Assembly: GCF_032884065.1 (NCBI RefSeq)
Contig: NW_027062698.1
Coordinates: 591,154-655,153, forward strand
DNA length: 64,000 nucleotides
Direction of reading: 5' to 3'
Source of the DNA: Artemia franciscana
Taxonomy: Eukaryota > Arthropoda > Branchiopoda > Anostraca > Artemiidae
The position numbers were made by a program, and so were the translations under genes. The notes beneath the pieces were generated by a model. That model saw nothing but the letters and a program-made list of their open reading frames with translations. It was not told the origin of the DNA and ran no database searches. Below are positions 42,806 to 52,694 of the stretch, in pieces. The number at the start of each line of letters is the position of its first letter. The first letter of the stretch is position 1.

Positions 42806-44175
42806 TTTACTTATGTCCTGGTCGTCATTTATACTCCCTGTGTCCCGGTGCTTTGTTGATTGCTAATCGAACATTCCTTTTGTCCTGGTCGCTTTCTCTT
42901 TGAGTGTCGTCATTTATTTTTTTCTTTTTTAGTTCTTTTAGTTTTTACCTTTTTTAGTTTTTTTTAGTTTTTTAGGTGAAAATTTTTTTTAGTTTTTTCC
43001 TTTTTTTCTTTTTAGTTTTTTATTGGTTTTTACCTTTATGTTAGCTTATTTTTCAGTTTTTTCCTTTTTTTTTAGTTTTTTTTTATTTTTTATTTTTTTA
43101 GTTTTTTACCTTTTTTTAGTTTTTTTAGTTTTTTTAGTTTTTTAGCTTTTTTACTTTTTTTATTAGTTTTTAGTTTTTTTGTAGTTTTTGCCTTTTTTTA
43201 GTTTTTTCAGTTTTTTTTAGTTTTTTATTGGTTTTTACCTTTATTTTAGCTTATTTTTCAGTTTTTTCCTTTTTTTTTAGTTTTTTTTAGTTTTTAGTTT
43301 TTTTAGTTTTTTACCTTTTTTTAGTTTTTTTTGTTTTTTTTAGTTTTTTAGCTTTTTTATTTTTTTTTATTAGTTTTTAGTTTTTTTTGTAGTTTTTGCC
43401 TTTTTTTTAGTTTTTTTAGTTTTTTAGCTTTTTTATTAGTTTTTTTTTTTGTAGTTTTTGCCTTTTTTTAGTTTTTTTAGTTTTTTAGCTTTTTTATTTT
43501 TTTATTAGTTTTTAGTTTTTTTTGTAGTTTTTGCCTTTTTTTAGTTTTTTCAGTTTTGACGTCACCTGATCCAGTTTTTTCAGGTGACGTCACCTGATCC
43601 ACGATCCACAGATCCACAGACAACTTATTTTTATATATATAGATAGTTTTTTTTTTTTACTTATGTCCTGGTCGTCATTTATACTCCCTGTGTCCCGGTG
43701 CTTTGTTGATTGCTAATCGAACATTCCTTTTGTCCTGGTCGCTTTCTCTTTGAGTTTCGTCATTTATTTTTTTCTTTTTTAGTTCTTTTAGTTTTTACCT
43801 TTTTTAGTTTTTTTTAGTTTTTTTTTTTAGTTTTTTATTGGTTTTTACCTTTATTTTAGCTTATTTTTCAGTTTTTTCCTTTTTTTTAGTTTTTTTTAGT
43901 TTTTAGTTTTTTTAGTTTTTTACCTTTTTTTAGTTTTTTTAGTTTTTTTAGTTTTTTAGCTTTTTTATTTTTTTTATTAGTTTTTAGTTTTTTTTGTAGT
44001 TTTTGCCTTTTTTTAGTTTTTTTAGTTTTTTAGCTTTTTTATTAGTTTTTAGTTTTTTTTTGTAGTTTTTGCCTTTTTTTAGTTTTTTTTAGTTTTTTAG
44101 CTTTTTTATTTTTTTTTATTAGTTTTTATTTTTTTTTTGTAGTTTTTGCCTTTTTTTAGTTTTTTCAGTTTTGAC
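42806..44175. repeat. Long 'tttttagtttttt' tract, duplicated
   Basis: Two copies begin 'acttatgtcctggtcgtcat' at 42806 and 43659 and share 'gctttgttgattgctaatcg' and 'gtcgctttctctttgag', followed by several hundred bases of T runs punctuated by AG. A Helitron 5' end (TGACGTCA, 'caacttatttttatatat') closes each copy, at about 43556-43643 and 44172-44250. The second copy is the outer end of the large palindrome. Confidence 0.75.
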
Positions 44176-44255
44176 GTCACCTGATCCAGTTTTTTCAGGT
44201 GACGTCACCTGATCCATCCACAGACAGACAGACAACTTATTTTTATATATATAGA

Positions 44256-44257
<2 letters not shown>

Positions 44258-44314
<57 letters not shown>
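44258..44314. repeat. (TA)n microsatellite, left arm
   Basis: Mirror of 60127-60186. Confidence 0.9.
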
Positions 44315-44319
<5 letters not shown>

Positions 44320-44438
44320 AATAAACAATATTATAATAAATTAATACAAAACGTTAAGAAAAAGTGATAAAATAATTAAAGATAAAAAGGGTAAAAACTA
44401 CTCATAAAAACCAAAAAAAAATTAACTCAGGCGATAGT

Positions 44439-44651
44439 TTACTGAGCTTGATTGTTGGCTTTATCATTCAGTATCCTTAGAGCCTTTTGGCAGTTTAATC
44501 CAATTATCAGTTTTACACTCTTTACACTAGATTTATCCTTCTCTACAATTTCCACAACTCTATCACCATCAACAATTACTTTGCCAGATTTCTCCATCAG
44601 GTTTTCTTCAATCAAAATAGAACCACCACTAACACCATCTACTTGCATCAT
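44439..44651 (-). CDS. Small ORF of unknown function (left-arm copy)
   Basis: 70 codons from ATG at 44651: MMQVDGVSGGSILIEENLME, KSGKVIVDGDRVVEIVEKDK, SSVKSVKLIIGLNCQKALRI, LNDKANNQAQ. The composition is protein-like, with alternating hydrophobic and charged residues, and there is no low-complexity repeat. I do not recognise the family. It follows the ORF ending at 44672 on the same strand in another frame. The two could be parts of one broken gene or of a mobile-element ORF. Identical in the right arm (59791-60003). Confidence 0.35.
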   Translation of the reverse strand: MMQVDGVSGGSILIEENLMEKSGKVIVDGDRVVEIVEKDKSSVKSVKLIIGLNCQKALRILNDKANNQAQ

Positions 44652-44671
44652 CTACATGATTTTTGTGAGGT

Positions 44672-45037
44672 TTATCCTTTGTCCTGTTTAAGCTTTTTTC
44701 TTTTACCTTTTTCTTGAGGCGCTTTATCAAGTGTTTCTGTGTCATTTAAAATTGATATTTGCTCACTACTTGGCATTTCCACATTGTTTTGTACAACCTG
44801 CACTGGTGAGCCAACACTACTTGGATTCACAATTGGAGAATATTTGTGTGAAATCTGGTCATGTATTTGTGCTGGGAGCGTTGAGTCTGAGATGGGTGAA
44901 TTTGTGACATCAGACTTTGTTGTGAAGTCCCTACACTCAAAGCAACAGAGGCAGGAGATAGTGGCGAAGGCCCTGGAGACTACATTGGGGCATAAAAGCT
45001 CACGTGCTGCATTATCTAAAAGTTCAAGATAAATATT
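44672..45037 (-). CDS. Exon-like ORF of unknown function (left-arm copy)
   Basis: About 121 codons between stops, with no ATG near the start. It reads NAARELLCPNVVSRAFATIS, CLCCFECRDFTTKSDV, later PSSVGSPVQVVQNNVEMPSS, ending EKGKRKKLKQDKG. A 'cttttag' acceptor-like sequence lies just inside the 5' end, so it may be a terminal exon. The cysteine cluster CLCCFEC and the basic end could suggest nucleic-acid binding, but no domain is recognised. Same in the right arm (59405-59770). Confidence 0.35.
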   Translation of the reverse strand, partial: NIYLELLDNAARELLCPNVVSRAFATISCLCCFECRDFTTKSDVTNSPISDSTLPAQIHDQISHKYSPIVNPSSVGSPVQVVQNNVEMPSSEQISILNDTETLDKAPQEKGKRKKLKQDKG

Positions 45038-45840
45038 TCAAAATAAAATAAAGAAAAGAATAACAACATATAATTAGCTACATTTGACATTGCACTACGC
45101 GATTTTGGGGTGCCTCAGGTAATTGATGATGCTTCTGTAAGGCAATCTTTCTTCTTAAAGCGTCAGTTTTAACAACTTTAAAAACTTTGCCTACAAAATG
45201 CTGCCTTTTCTATGAAAAACCAGCTTGTCATTATCTATACTCTTTAAACACTGGAAAAAATGCTGTATTTAAGCAGCATTAGATTTAGAACATACCTTTA
45301 ATATAAAACAAAATATGTTACTAATGGTTTTGACACAAAACGGCATATTTTCTGAAATGGACAGAAAATACATGTTACAAATTATCCCCGTCCTTCTCTA
45401 ACTTAATTATATTTTTTTGAAGATATTGTCACATATTGATAGATCTGTATGTCTGAAGGTGGTGATTTCGAAGAAGCCCTTGTAGTCTAACTAACAAAAC
45501 AACCAAAGATGTCATAACTAAATAAAGCAAATCAACAATTAATTTCTAATCCACAAAATTTAAAAAAAAAGAATCCAGCATTAAAGAACAAAATACAGTG
45601 TAGTAAATAAACGATTAAGAGTCCAATTTCAAATTATCTTAGAAGATAGGTTATAGTATGCCAAGTCAAATTATTTGAAAGTTTGCTAAACTAAAATGCA
45701 ATTAAGTATTGAGCTTTCCAAGGCTTGTAGTAGCAAAAAAAAAAGAATATTTGCAAAGATGGTAGATACATTCCCATAGGAAGGTAGATCTTTCTTCGCT
45801 GTTCTATGGGAAGGTCACCTCCCACCCGTCAGATGTAAAA
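45038..45840. other. Spacer in left arm, nothing recognised
   Basis: AT-rich. The mirror region is 58603-59404. Confidence 0.4.
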
Positions 45841-46041
45841 AAAAACACCCTATTTGGCAATTCATAAAAAAAAGCGAAAAATAGACAAATTGCCCCCCCC
45901 CAAATTTAATACGTTTTGTTCCTTAAACCAAACATTTAACTTGGTCGAATTGGCGCCATTAGCTGTAATACAAGGATGGTTGTTCATACAAAGATGGTTT
46001 TTTCATAGAAGGATAGTTGTTTACACAAAGATGGTTTCAAG
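45841..46041. repeat. Short copy of the 18-bp minisatellite family
   Basis: Carries the 'aaatagacaaattgcccccc' linker, 'ggtcgaattggcgccatt' and about four 'gttgttcataca' units, as at 340-1265. It ends exactly where the family A element starts (46042), so that element inserted into or beside it. Mirror: 58402-58602. Confidence 0.75.
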
Positions 46042-46452
46042 CAGTTCGTGGTAACGAACTGTAGTAAGGAGTGATCCGGCTCAATAGTACGAAACTCTAA
46101 AAAACTAAATTTTGACCGTGATCAGTCTTCTGGCAAAAAATATGAAATTCCACAATTTTGTAGATAGGAGCTTGAAACTTCTGCAGTAGGGTTTTCTGAT
46201 ACGCTGAATGTGATTCGTTAAGATTCTATGACTTTTAGAGGGTGTTTCACCCTATTTTTCAAAACAAGGCCAATTTTCTCAGGCTCGTAACTTTTTATAT
46301 GTAAGACTAATTTTGATGAAACTTATATATTTAAAACCTGCATAAAAATCCAATTCTTTTGATGTATCTATTAGTATTAAAATCCCATTTTTAAAAGTTT
46401 CGTTTACTATTGAGCCGGGTCGCTCCTTACTACAGTTCGTTAACACCAGCTG
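46042..46452 (+). mobile_element. Repeat family A, compact two-ended copy
   Basis: Left end cagttcgtggtaacgaactg then 'tagtaaggag'. The right end is the inverted form, 'ctccttactacagttcgtta' followed by 'acaccagctg'. Terminal inverted repeats are about 50 bp, including 'gccgggtcgctcc' against 'gatccggctc'. At 411 bp with no ORF it fits a MITE. It is the best copy for defining both ends of the family. No clear target-site duplication. Mirror: 57991-58401. Confidence 0.75.
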
Positions 46453-46881
46453 TTTGATTACATTTGAGGTTTTGGCATTTCTTTAAAAGGTTAATTTTAT
46501 CCCAGAGTACGCTGAAAAATCAGAACCACTGGAATACAGTTAAAACTTCTTTGAGTAAAGCTTAAATGAAAATTAAAAAAAAAATCAGACAAAATGTTCC
46601 CCAGAAAGTGCCATTATACCAGAGATGGGCTGTACAACCGTAATAGTAACAAAAGGATTTTTCCGAATTGTTCATGAGGATAAGCCATGCGCATCAGTGT
46701 TAGTGGTTGAAGCTTAACGACAACCAATAAATGCAAAGTCACTTTTCTTCCGTACTTAATAGAAGAGATATGACACTACAGTATTCATCAGACACATTTC
46801 TGTCTTTGAATTGAAAACATCTGAACACTATTTAATAACATATAGAACAAAAACAAGTTGGCACACAAACCAAGTTTGACT

Positions 46882-47967
46882 ATGAATATGATTAAACAAA
46901 ATGGGGAAAAATCCTGTGAATTGGAAATAGGCCAAACTTGGACAAAACATGCTGGCAATCCTGTAACCTTTGAGATGGATTTACCATGTATGTCGTTCAG
47001 ACAGTCTGTCGTTCTGTCTTTTGGATCTGTTCCTGTCACGGTTGAACCAGCTGGTATTGATCCTGTAATTTTTGAGATGGCTTTACCGAGTGTGTTGTTC
47101 AGACAGTTTGTCGTTCTGTCTTTTGGATCTGTTTCTGTCACGACTGAACCAGCAGGCGTTGATGTCAGGACTCAGGAGACAGGATCACAACAATTTAACT
47201 TTCGACCATTTGGATCAAATGTGGACAAATGCAAGATCTTTGAGAAAGAACGAAAGAGGCTCAGTCGGACATCCTGGGCCTTTGCAGCAGAGCTGAATGA
47301 TCGTGACAAGGAGAGAAGAAAAAAGGCCATGACTCGTGCTGAAGAAATACAGAAGCTATTAGACCCAAGCCTTACAAAGCTGAGATCGAAAAAAAAGGAA
47401 AATGGGCTCCGTAATGAGTTTTACAAGGCAATAGAAAGGTATGATGATAATTTTATTTTAATATACACAGATGGTTCTTTCAAGTTGAATCAAGGAAGTG
47501 GATGTTCGATAGCCATTCCTCGCCGTAAACAAGTAATATGCATAAGAACAGAAAGTAAAAGTTCAATCCAAGCCGAATATGAAGGAATATTGAGAGCATT
47601 GGAGGTAATTTTAAGCCCAAAATGGGGATCTCAAGATTCGGTAGTTATTTGTACTGACTGTTTGAGCTGCTTAGACTCTATAGTAAGTATAAAAGCTTCC
47701 AAGAAAGAGGTACTGGTAAGGCGAATTCAAGACACGCTTGTTAAAGCCTCAAAACGGCTCAAAACCTTGAGGTTGTTATGAGTGCCTGGGCATGATGGAA
47801 TTTGGGACAATGAAATGGCAGATACGGGAGCTAATTATGCTAGAAGAATGCAAAACAAAATAGATGTTATGAACTATTACAAAATAGAGTCTATGATGAA
47901 ACTACCAAAGTCATTGTCAGTATTTACAAGACACAAAATTACACCAACAAAGTGGCGTAAACCTTGA
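46882..47967 (+). pseudogene. RNase H-like ORF with duplicated N-terminal motif and in-frame TGA (left arm)
   Basis: The frame is open from before 46858; the first ATG is at 46882. The N-terminus carries two ~34-residue repeats, PVTFEMDLPCMSFRQSVVLS, FGSVPVTVEPAGID and PVIFEMALPSVLFRQFVVLS, FGSVSVTTEPAGVD. A basic linker with KERKRLSRTSW follows. The RNase H fold shows LIYTDGSFKL (D at about 197 from the ATG), SSIQAEYEGILRALE (E about 232) and VICTDCLSCLD (D about 259). After a TGA at 47779-47781 it shows VPGHDGIWDNEMADTGANYA (H/D). The TGA stands where a W usually precedes VPGH, so TGG to TGA is likely. No reverse transcriptase is present. I infer the 3' end of a LINE-type ORF2 fused to an unknown N-terminus. 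Confidence 0.7.
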
Positions 47968-48338
47968 AAGAACATCTGTAACAATTCTTTTTTGGCAGAT
48001 ATGTAAAGTTTTCTGGAAATCAAAATTGTTTATTCCATAGGCTAGTTTTTGAATTCTTGGTAGGTTAGTTTTGGTTCTTAAAAAATGTTCTTTTTGCCTA
48101 ACTTTGGATATATAGAGAAAAAGAACATTTTTCTCAATTCATGATAATACTCACTTCACAGTAAGTGACTTGGGAGCTAGCTAAAAACAACCTAAAAGCA
48201 TAATCAAACCCCTTTTAAGCCCCTTTAATAACAGCTGCCAAATTAACATTATCGTTGTTTAGTTAAAACTTATGTAGGTAAAATTTAACAGCTGAAAATC
48301 ATAAATCAGGGAAAAGATTCCCCTGAAAAATAATAAAA
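47968..48338. other. Spacer in left arm, nothing recognised
   Basis: AT-rich. The mirror region is 56103-56475. Confidence 0.4.
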
Positions 48339-49310
48339 CAGTTAGTAGCAACAAACTGTATATAAGGAGCAACAAGGCTCAATAGTTACCACAACCCTCA
48401 AAAACAGATTTATTATCAATATATCTATCAAAAGAAGTCACTTGTTATACTGATTCTAAATATATAATATTCATTAATTCTAACGTCACTCATCAAAAAA
48501 CTACGAGCCTGAGAAAATTTGCCTAATTTCCGAAAAAAAGGGGGTCTACCCCCCAAAATTCAAAAAAGTCAATGAAAACCGCAACATCAGTTTAAGCGTT
48601 TGACAAAACCCTACTGTAGAGGTTTCAATCTGTCAGTCGCAAAAATGTGGAACTTTACATTTTTTGCCAGAAGAAAGATCACACATGCGCGTTTATCTGT
48701 TTTTCCCATGGGTGATCGTACAGAACTAGTAATGCTAGGATACCGAGAGTGGGCTCATTAAAAAAAAAAATTTTGAAAGTTCTGGTGTCCTTTTTAAGCG
48801 ACCAAAAAAAGTTGAAGGTCAACTAGCACTGCTCCTAACCCCGTCCCCCAAAGTTGTTCTATCAAAGTTGTGGGATAGCCACTTTGTTGAGTATAGTTAA
48901 AAGGTCCAATAGCTACGCCTTTGAGGATCACATCACCTCCCACAGCCCCTAGGAGGAGGGGTGTAATTTACGAAATTTACCTATTGTTTACGTATAGTAC
49001 TTGCTATTGGGAAGCATACATACACTTTTGGGAGGGGTTATATTTCACAGGGATAGTTTTCTGTGGAGAGGGAAGTTTTAGGGGAGAATTTTCCAAAGGA
49101 AGCTTTACACTTCGAGAATTTGCCAAAATTCTTATACAAGATTCTTTACATTTGTTTCATTTTCTCTCTGTTGACTCAATTTCACACATGGAGATGTTCT
49201 GAGGGAATTGTCCCGGAGAGATTATCAGCGGGGTTGGAATTGTATGAAGAAGGTTTTTTTGGGGGGAGATTTCCTCGGAAAATCTCTGATACCTATTTGA
49301 ATGAAAATTA
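48339..49310 (+). mobile_element. Repeat family A, extended divergent copy (left arm)
   Basis: Starts cagttagtagcaacaaactg, a decayed family A hairpin, then 'tataaggagcaacaaggctc'. It shares 'acgagcctgagaaaatttgc' and the outer block with 'cacctcccacagcccc'. It matches the long copy at 38640-39712 in order. Short ORFs here (48921-49311) are chance. Mirror: 55132-56103. Confidence 0.65.
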
Positions 49311-49319
49311 AGTAGTTTA

Positions 49320-49800
49320 TTTTGATAAAATAAAATCTCAAAATTACAAAACGATTGTAACCGTTTGATTATTCATTTGTAATTTTGCAGCCCTAGAATT
49401 TCTGAGGCCGGGGCAAATGCCCCCCCAAACACCTCTCAAGTGGCCAAATGCCAATTTGAAAAAAGGAAACTTTTCTGTATAAACTAGGCTCTATAAGGCC
49501 TTTTCTCCCAATATCTAATTTTTTATTGCAGCGCCATGATCTATTTGCATCAAGATTTTTGCAACTTGCAGTTGCCATCTAGTATTACCAAGGGGAATAA
49601 TAAAAGTGCGTACATACCCTAAACTGAAATATTAATTATATATAATGGTGCTTGTCCTTAACTACCTTTTAGCAATTGCTACTTAGTAAACATCTTTTTT
49701 TTCATCCTTTGGTTTAAGTGTTCTTAATCCCCCTCCTAAAAATAATCCTTATTGACAAATAACAATAAATGTGGCTACGATGTAAACATACTGCAGCACT
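49320..49800 (+). repeat. Repeat family B copy (left arm)
   Basis: Ordered similarity to 13244-14100, from 'aacgattgtaaccgttt' to 'ggtttaagtgttctta'. It lies immediately after the family A copy, so A and B may be parts of one longer element. Mirror: 54642-55122. Confidence 0.65.
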
Positions 49801-50149
49801 TGCCAAAATTTCGAATGATTTTAACCGTTGGGAACATTTCCAAAAATGTAAATTGTTTCGTCATTGTTTACGTACAAAGTAGCTGTATCTGAGAGCACAT
49901 TACAGATATCAACAAAAATATGATTAAAACCAACCTGTTGCTACGCAGCGGGAATAAAAAATAGAGAAGTTGAGTTCTTTTGCTTGTTGTAAAAAAAATG
50001 ACTTCATGCATTAAACAATGGAGGGCTGCATACGATTATTTGGACAATAGGGCAGAGTGAAAAAAGAAGCAAATTTAGCTAATTAATTACTGTTTCTATT
50101 TTGATGCTTATTCAAAATATTTAAAACTCATGAAGTTTAATGTTACCTA

Positions 50150-50335
50150 TAAGAAGTTACGAGCCTGAGAAAATTTCCCCACATTTCAAAAAGGAGGAGA
50201 AATACCCCGAAAACATCAATCGATCTCAACGAAAATCATACCACTAGATTCAGCATATCAGAGAACCATACTGTCGAGGTTTCATGCTCCTCTATACAAA
50301 AATATCGAATTTTGCATTTTTTGCGAGAAAAAAAA
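50150..50335 (+). repeat. Repeat family A internal fragment (left arm)
   Basis: Carries 'aagttacgagcctgagaaaa', a 'caaaaaggaggagaaatacc' block and 'ccatactgtcgaggtttca', matching the middle of family A without its ends. The flanking stretches 49801-50149 and 50336-50440 hold nothing recognised. Mirror: 54107-54292. Confidence 0.6.
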
Positions 50336-50449
50336 ATCAGAAATAGGGCCCACCTGCCCTGAGTGTCAGGCGAGGCTTTGTACCCTATTCATAAGCTGAG
50401 ACAATTGCATAAAAACGACAAAAAAACAAAACTAGGTTTTTTCTTGTTT

Positions 50450-50452
50450 TAA

Positions 50453-50483
<31 letters not shown>

Positions 50484-50640
50484 CCTTCTTTTTTCTTTTT
50501 TCAGTTTTCTTTTTCTTCTTTATTTTTCAGACTTCATATGCAACCTTCAACACAAAAATACATACAACTTATTTTTATATATATAGATAGTGTAACAGAA
50601 GGACATACAACTTATTTTTATATAGATAGATAGAAGATAA
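50450..50640 (-). repeat. T-rich tract and Helitron 5'-end-like pair (left arm)
   Basis: A T-rich run is followed by two 'acttatttttatatata'-type ends in minus orientation (about 50568-50588 and 50611-50633). Each is the complement of a Helitron 5' start. Mirror: 53805-53995. The stretch 50641-51194 (mirror 53251-53804) shows nothing recognised. Confidence 0.5.
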
Positions 50641-51194
50641 TAGAGTTCTGAAATAGAACAAGGAGCCACAATACAGCCCTCTATTAAAATCAAATACCTT
50701 AATATCTTCAATATCAAACTGAAAGTTTTCTATAAAACTAAAAAAAATATTTTCCAAAGTATAAGAACTACTAGTGATCTTGAATTTTTCTAAACAATTA
50801 CTTTTTATGCTGTGTAAAAGATAGTCCTGAGTAATTGTCTGCTTCTACTGTGAGGGCCTTTTGGGTATATAATTTGAAGTTTCAGGGATTTCTTGAGAAG
50901 TTTAATTTTATTCCATAGTAAGCTGCAAAATCTACATCATTGTAATATAGTCAAAAATTCTTTAGGTAGAAAGAAAAGACGAAAATAAAAGACGAAATTT
51001 ATTTTCTTAGACGAAAATAAAATATCCGGCAAAAGATTCTCCAGAAAATGCTGTCATACCAGACATGGGCTGTACAACTTTAACAGCAACACGAACGACA
51101 CAATTAAACGGCTGGATTTCTCATCACACGGTTGTAATGCCGGTGTCAGTGCTGTTACGATTGTAACGCTGTATCATTGGTAAAACGTTCAAAG

Positions 51195-51220
51195 TAGGCG
51201 GGGCCAACAGCATATAAATA
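51195..51220 (+). promoter_or_regulatory. Putative core promoter: GC box plus TATA box (left arm)
   Basis: 'taggcggggcc' at 51194-51204 and TATAAATA at 51213-51220, 15-20 bp upstream of an open frame. The pair looks like a minimal promoter, but initiation here is unproven. Mirror: 53225-53250. Confidence 0.35.
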
Positions 51221-51232
51221 CTGCTATTCATT

Positions 51233-51463
51233 AATTGGTTTTATCATGGTTTTATCAAACACCGATTACCATGTGTAAACCATGCACTAAAACAAGGTCA
51301 GGGACAAGAGCAAACACTGCAAACACCTCTCCAGGTGTCAGCACAAATTATTGTGAAACAATCACAGTTGGGACAAAATGTAGTTCAACAAAAAGTGGCA
51401 GTCAGAGCTACAGGGAATATTCGATTAGCAATCACCATCAACAAAGCTCAAGAGTATAACTAA
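51233..51463 (+). pseudogene. Gln-rich ORF fused to Helitron helicase motif (left arm)
   Basis: 77 codons without an ATG, ending TAA 51461-51463. It reads HALKQGQGQEQTLQTPLQVS, AQIIVKQSQLGQNVVQQKVA, VRATGNIRLAITINKAQEYN. The end is the ITINKAQ motif of the Helitron PIF1 helicase. The first part is glutamine-rich and unlike any Helitron domain I know, and resembles activation domains in composition only. Another frame gives MCKPCTKTRSGTRANTANTS, so the coding frame is uncertain. Possibly a captured host exon. Mirror: 52982-53212 (minus). Confidence 0.35.
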
Positions 51464-51539
51464 AGGTATAACTAAAAAAACTAAAAAAAGGTAAAAAACT
51501 AAAGCCTAAAAAAAGACCAATTCAAAAACGAATGTATAT

Positions 51540-51750
51540 ACAGACCGGGACACCGGGACACAAATGACGACCGGGACACCAGGACACAAGGAATATAAAT
51601 GACGCCCGGGACCCTCAAAGAGAAATCACAGACTGGGACACCGGGACACATGGAATATAAATGACAACCGGGACACAGGGACACAGCTACAACGGGGACG
51701 TTGGGGGGCACAGGGAGATACATAAATGACGACGGCGACACAGGGAATCG
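51540..51750 (+). repeat. 'tcccggtcgtcat' minisatellite (left arm, complement)
   Basis: Units such as 'gacgaccgggacaccggg' and 'acacaaatgacgaccggg'. It ends directly before 'cgattagcaatcaccatc', the start of the ITIN helicase motif. Mirror: 52695-52905. Confidence 0.75.
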
Positions 51751-51946
51751 TCGATTAGCAATCACCATCAACAAATCTCAAGGGCAATCATTAGAATCAT
51801 GAGGTATAGATCTGAATACGGATTGTTTTCCCATGGACCATTATATGTTGCATGTTCAAGAGTCGGTAAACCTGACAATCTATTTATATGCACAGACAAT
51901 GGGACAGCAAAGAATGTTGTATATTCGCAAGTTTTACTTAGTTTAA

Positions 51947-51948
<2 letters not shown>
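51751..51948 (+). pseudogene. Helitron PIF1-helicase C-terminus, frameshifted (left arm)
   Basis: RLAITINKSQGQSLES, stop, GIDLNTDCF in one frame. Then SHGPLYVACSRVGKPDNLFI, CTDNGTAKNVVYSQVL in the next. The normal stop after VLRS is lost ('cttagtttaaaac'), so the frame runs into (TA)n. Mirror of 52497-52694. Confidence 0.8.

Positions 51949-51999
<51 letters not shown>
51949..51999. repeat. (TA)n at left inner junction of palindrome
   Basis: Self-complementary tract that joins the left arm to the 400-bp asymmetric spacer. Immediately after it, 'ttcgcaggt' is complementary to 'acctgcgaa' at 52395-52403. Confidence 0.9.
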
Positions 52000-52001
<2 letters not shown>

Positions 52002-52265
52002 GCAGGTTTTATCAGCAGCAAGTTTTTTGGCATAGACTTTTTGAGCATCTTCCTCGGCTGTTGCCATTGTAAGTTCATCCGTCATTTTAAAGTTAAACAT
52101 TAATAGATTTCTACGTGAACGCATGTCTTTAATATCTTTAATGACGTCACCGTCATAACAAAAATGACAACAACTAACTTCATGACGTCAGTCAACACAC
52201 AAACATGACGTCACCTGACAGACACATCCACAGACAACTTATTTATATATATATATATAGATATA
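52000..52265 (-). mobile_element. Helitron 5' end in palindrome spacer
   Basis: Same as 37129-37388: a 'tatatataaataagttgtct'-type start beside the CTAG at 52266, three TGACGTCA sites (52142, 52183, 52206) and an ATG at 52085 opening MTDELTMATAEEDAQKVYAK, KLAADKT. It is cut short at about 52004 where (TA)n begins. Unique to the spacer, not part of either arm. Confidence 0.75.
52142..52213 (-). promoter_or_regulatory. Triple TGACGTCA cluster in Helitron 5' region
   Basis: Sites at 52142, 52183 and 52206, with exactly the spacing seen at 37283-37354. CREB/ATF-type consensus; function inferred. Confidence 0.45.
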
Positions 52266-52402
52266 CTAGCTGTTGGGATGGCGCTTCGCGCCACCCCAAC
52301 ACCTAGTTGGTGGGGGCACTTCGCGCCCCCCCCCAAGCCCCTCCCTCGCGCGTAAGTCGTTACGCGCCATTGTAGTTGTGTCCCTATGTCCCACCTGCGA
52401 AT
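52266..52402 (-). mobile_element. Helitron 3' terminus in palindrome spacer
   Basis: CTAG at 52266-52269, terminal hairpin at about 52274-52296 (10-bp stem, one mismatch), then a second GC-rich stem. The helicase C-terminus on the same strand lies just beyond the (TA)n at 52403-52494, so 3' coding end, TA tract, terminus and the next 5' end are in natural order. Confidence 0.85.
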
Positions 52403-52409
52403 ATAGATA

Positions 52410-52494
<85 letters not shown>
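52403..52494. repeat. (TA)n at right inner junction of palindrome
   Basis: About 92 bp of TA repeat between the Helitron terminus and the right arm. Confidence 0.9.
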
Positions 52495-52496
<2 letters not shown>

Positions 52497-52498
<2 letters not shown>

Positions 52499-52694
52499 TT
52501 AAACTAAGTAAAACTTGCGAATATACAACATTCTTTGCTGTCCCATTGTCTGTGCATATAAATAGATTGTCAGGTTTACCGACTCTTGAACATGCAACAT
52601 ATAATGGTCCATGGGAAAACAATCCGTATTCAGATCTATACCTCATGATTCTAATGATTGCCCTTGAGATTTGTTGATGGTGATTGCTAATCGA
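52497..52694 (-). pseudogene. Helitron PIF1-helicase C-terminus, frameshifted (right arm)
   Basis: Mirror of 51751-51948, with the same missing base between GIDLNTDCF and SHGPLYVACSR. This copy is in natural order with the 3' terminus at 52266, so the right arm probably keeps the original arrangement and the left arm is the derived copy. Confidence 0.8.

Larger units (their letters stand above)
43644..51948 (+). repeat. Left arm of 8.3-kb near-perfect inverted repeat
   Basis: Matches 52497-60803 in reverse complement. Paired landmarks sum to 104442-104447 throughout, so only a few one-base indels separate the arms, plus scattered substitutions (for example near 46110, 47108, 47200, 48750 and 49257). 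The inner end is in (TA)n at 51949-51999. The outer end pairs with the last bases before the N gap. Everything between is present twice. Confidence 0.95.

Noticed and set aside
46788..47141. Minus-strand ORF with DPKDRTTDCLN repeats (mirror 57302-57655)
   Set aside because: Antisense shadow of the duplicated N-terminal motif; the RNase H domain fixes the coding strand as plus in the left arm.
48921..49311. Two overlapping ORFs (mirrored at 55132-55522)
   Set aside because: They lie in repeat family A, whose other copies do not keep these frames.
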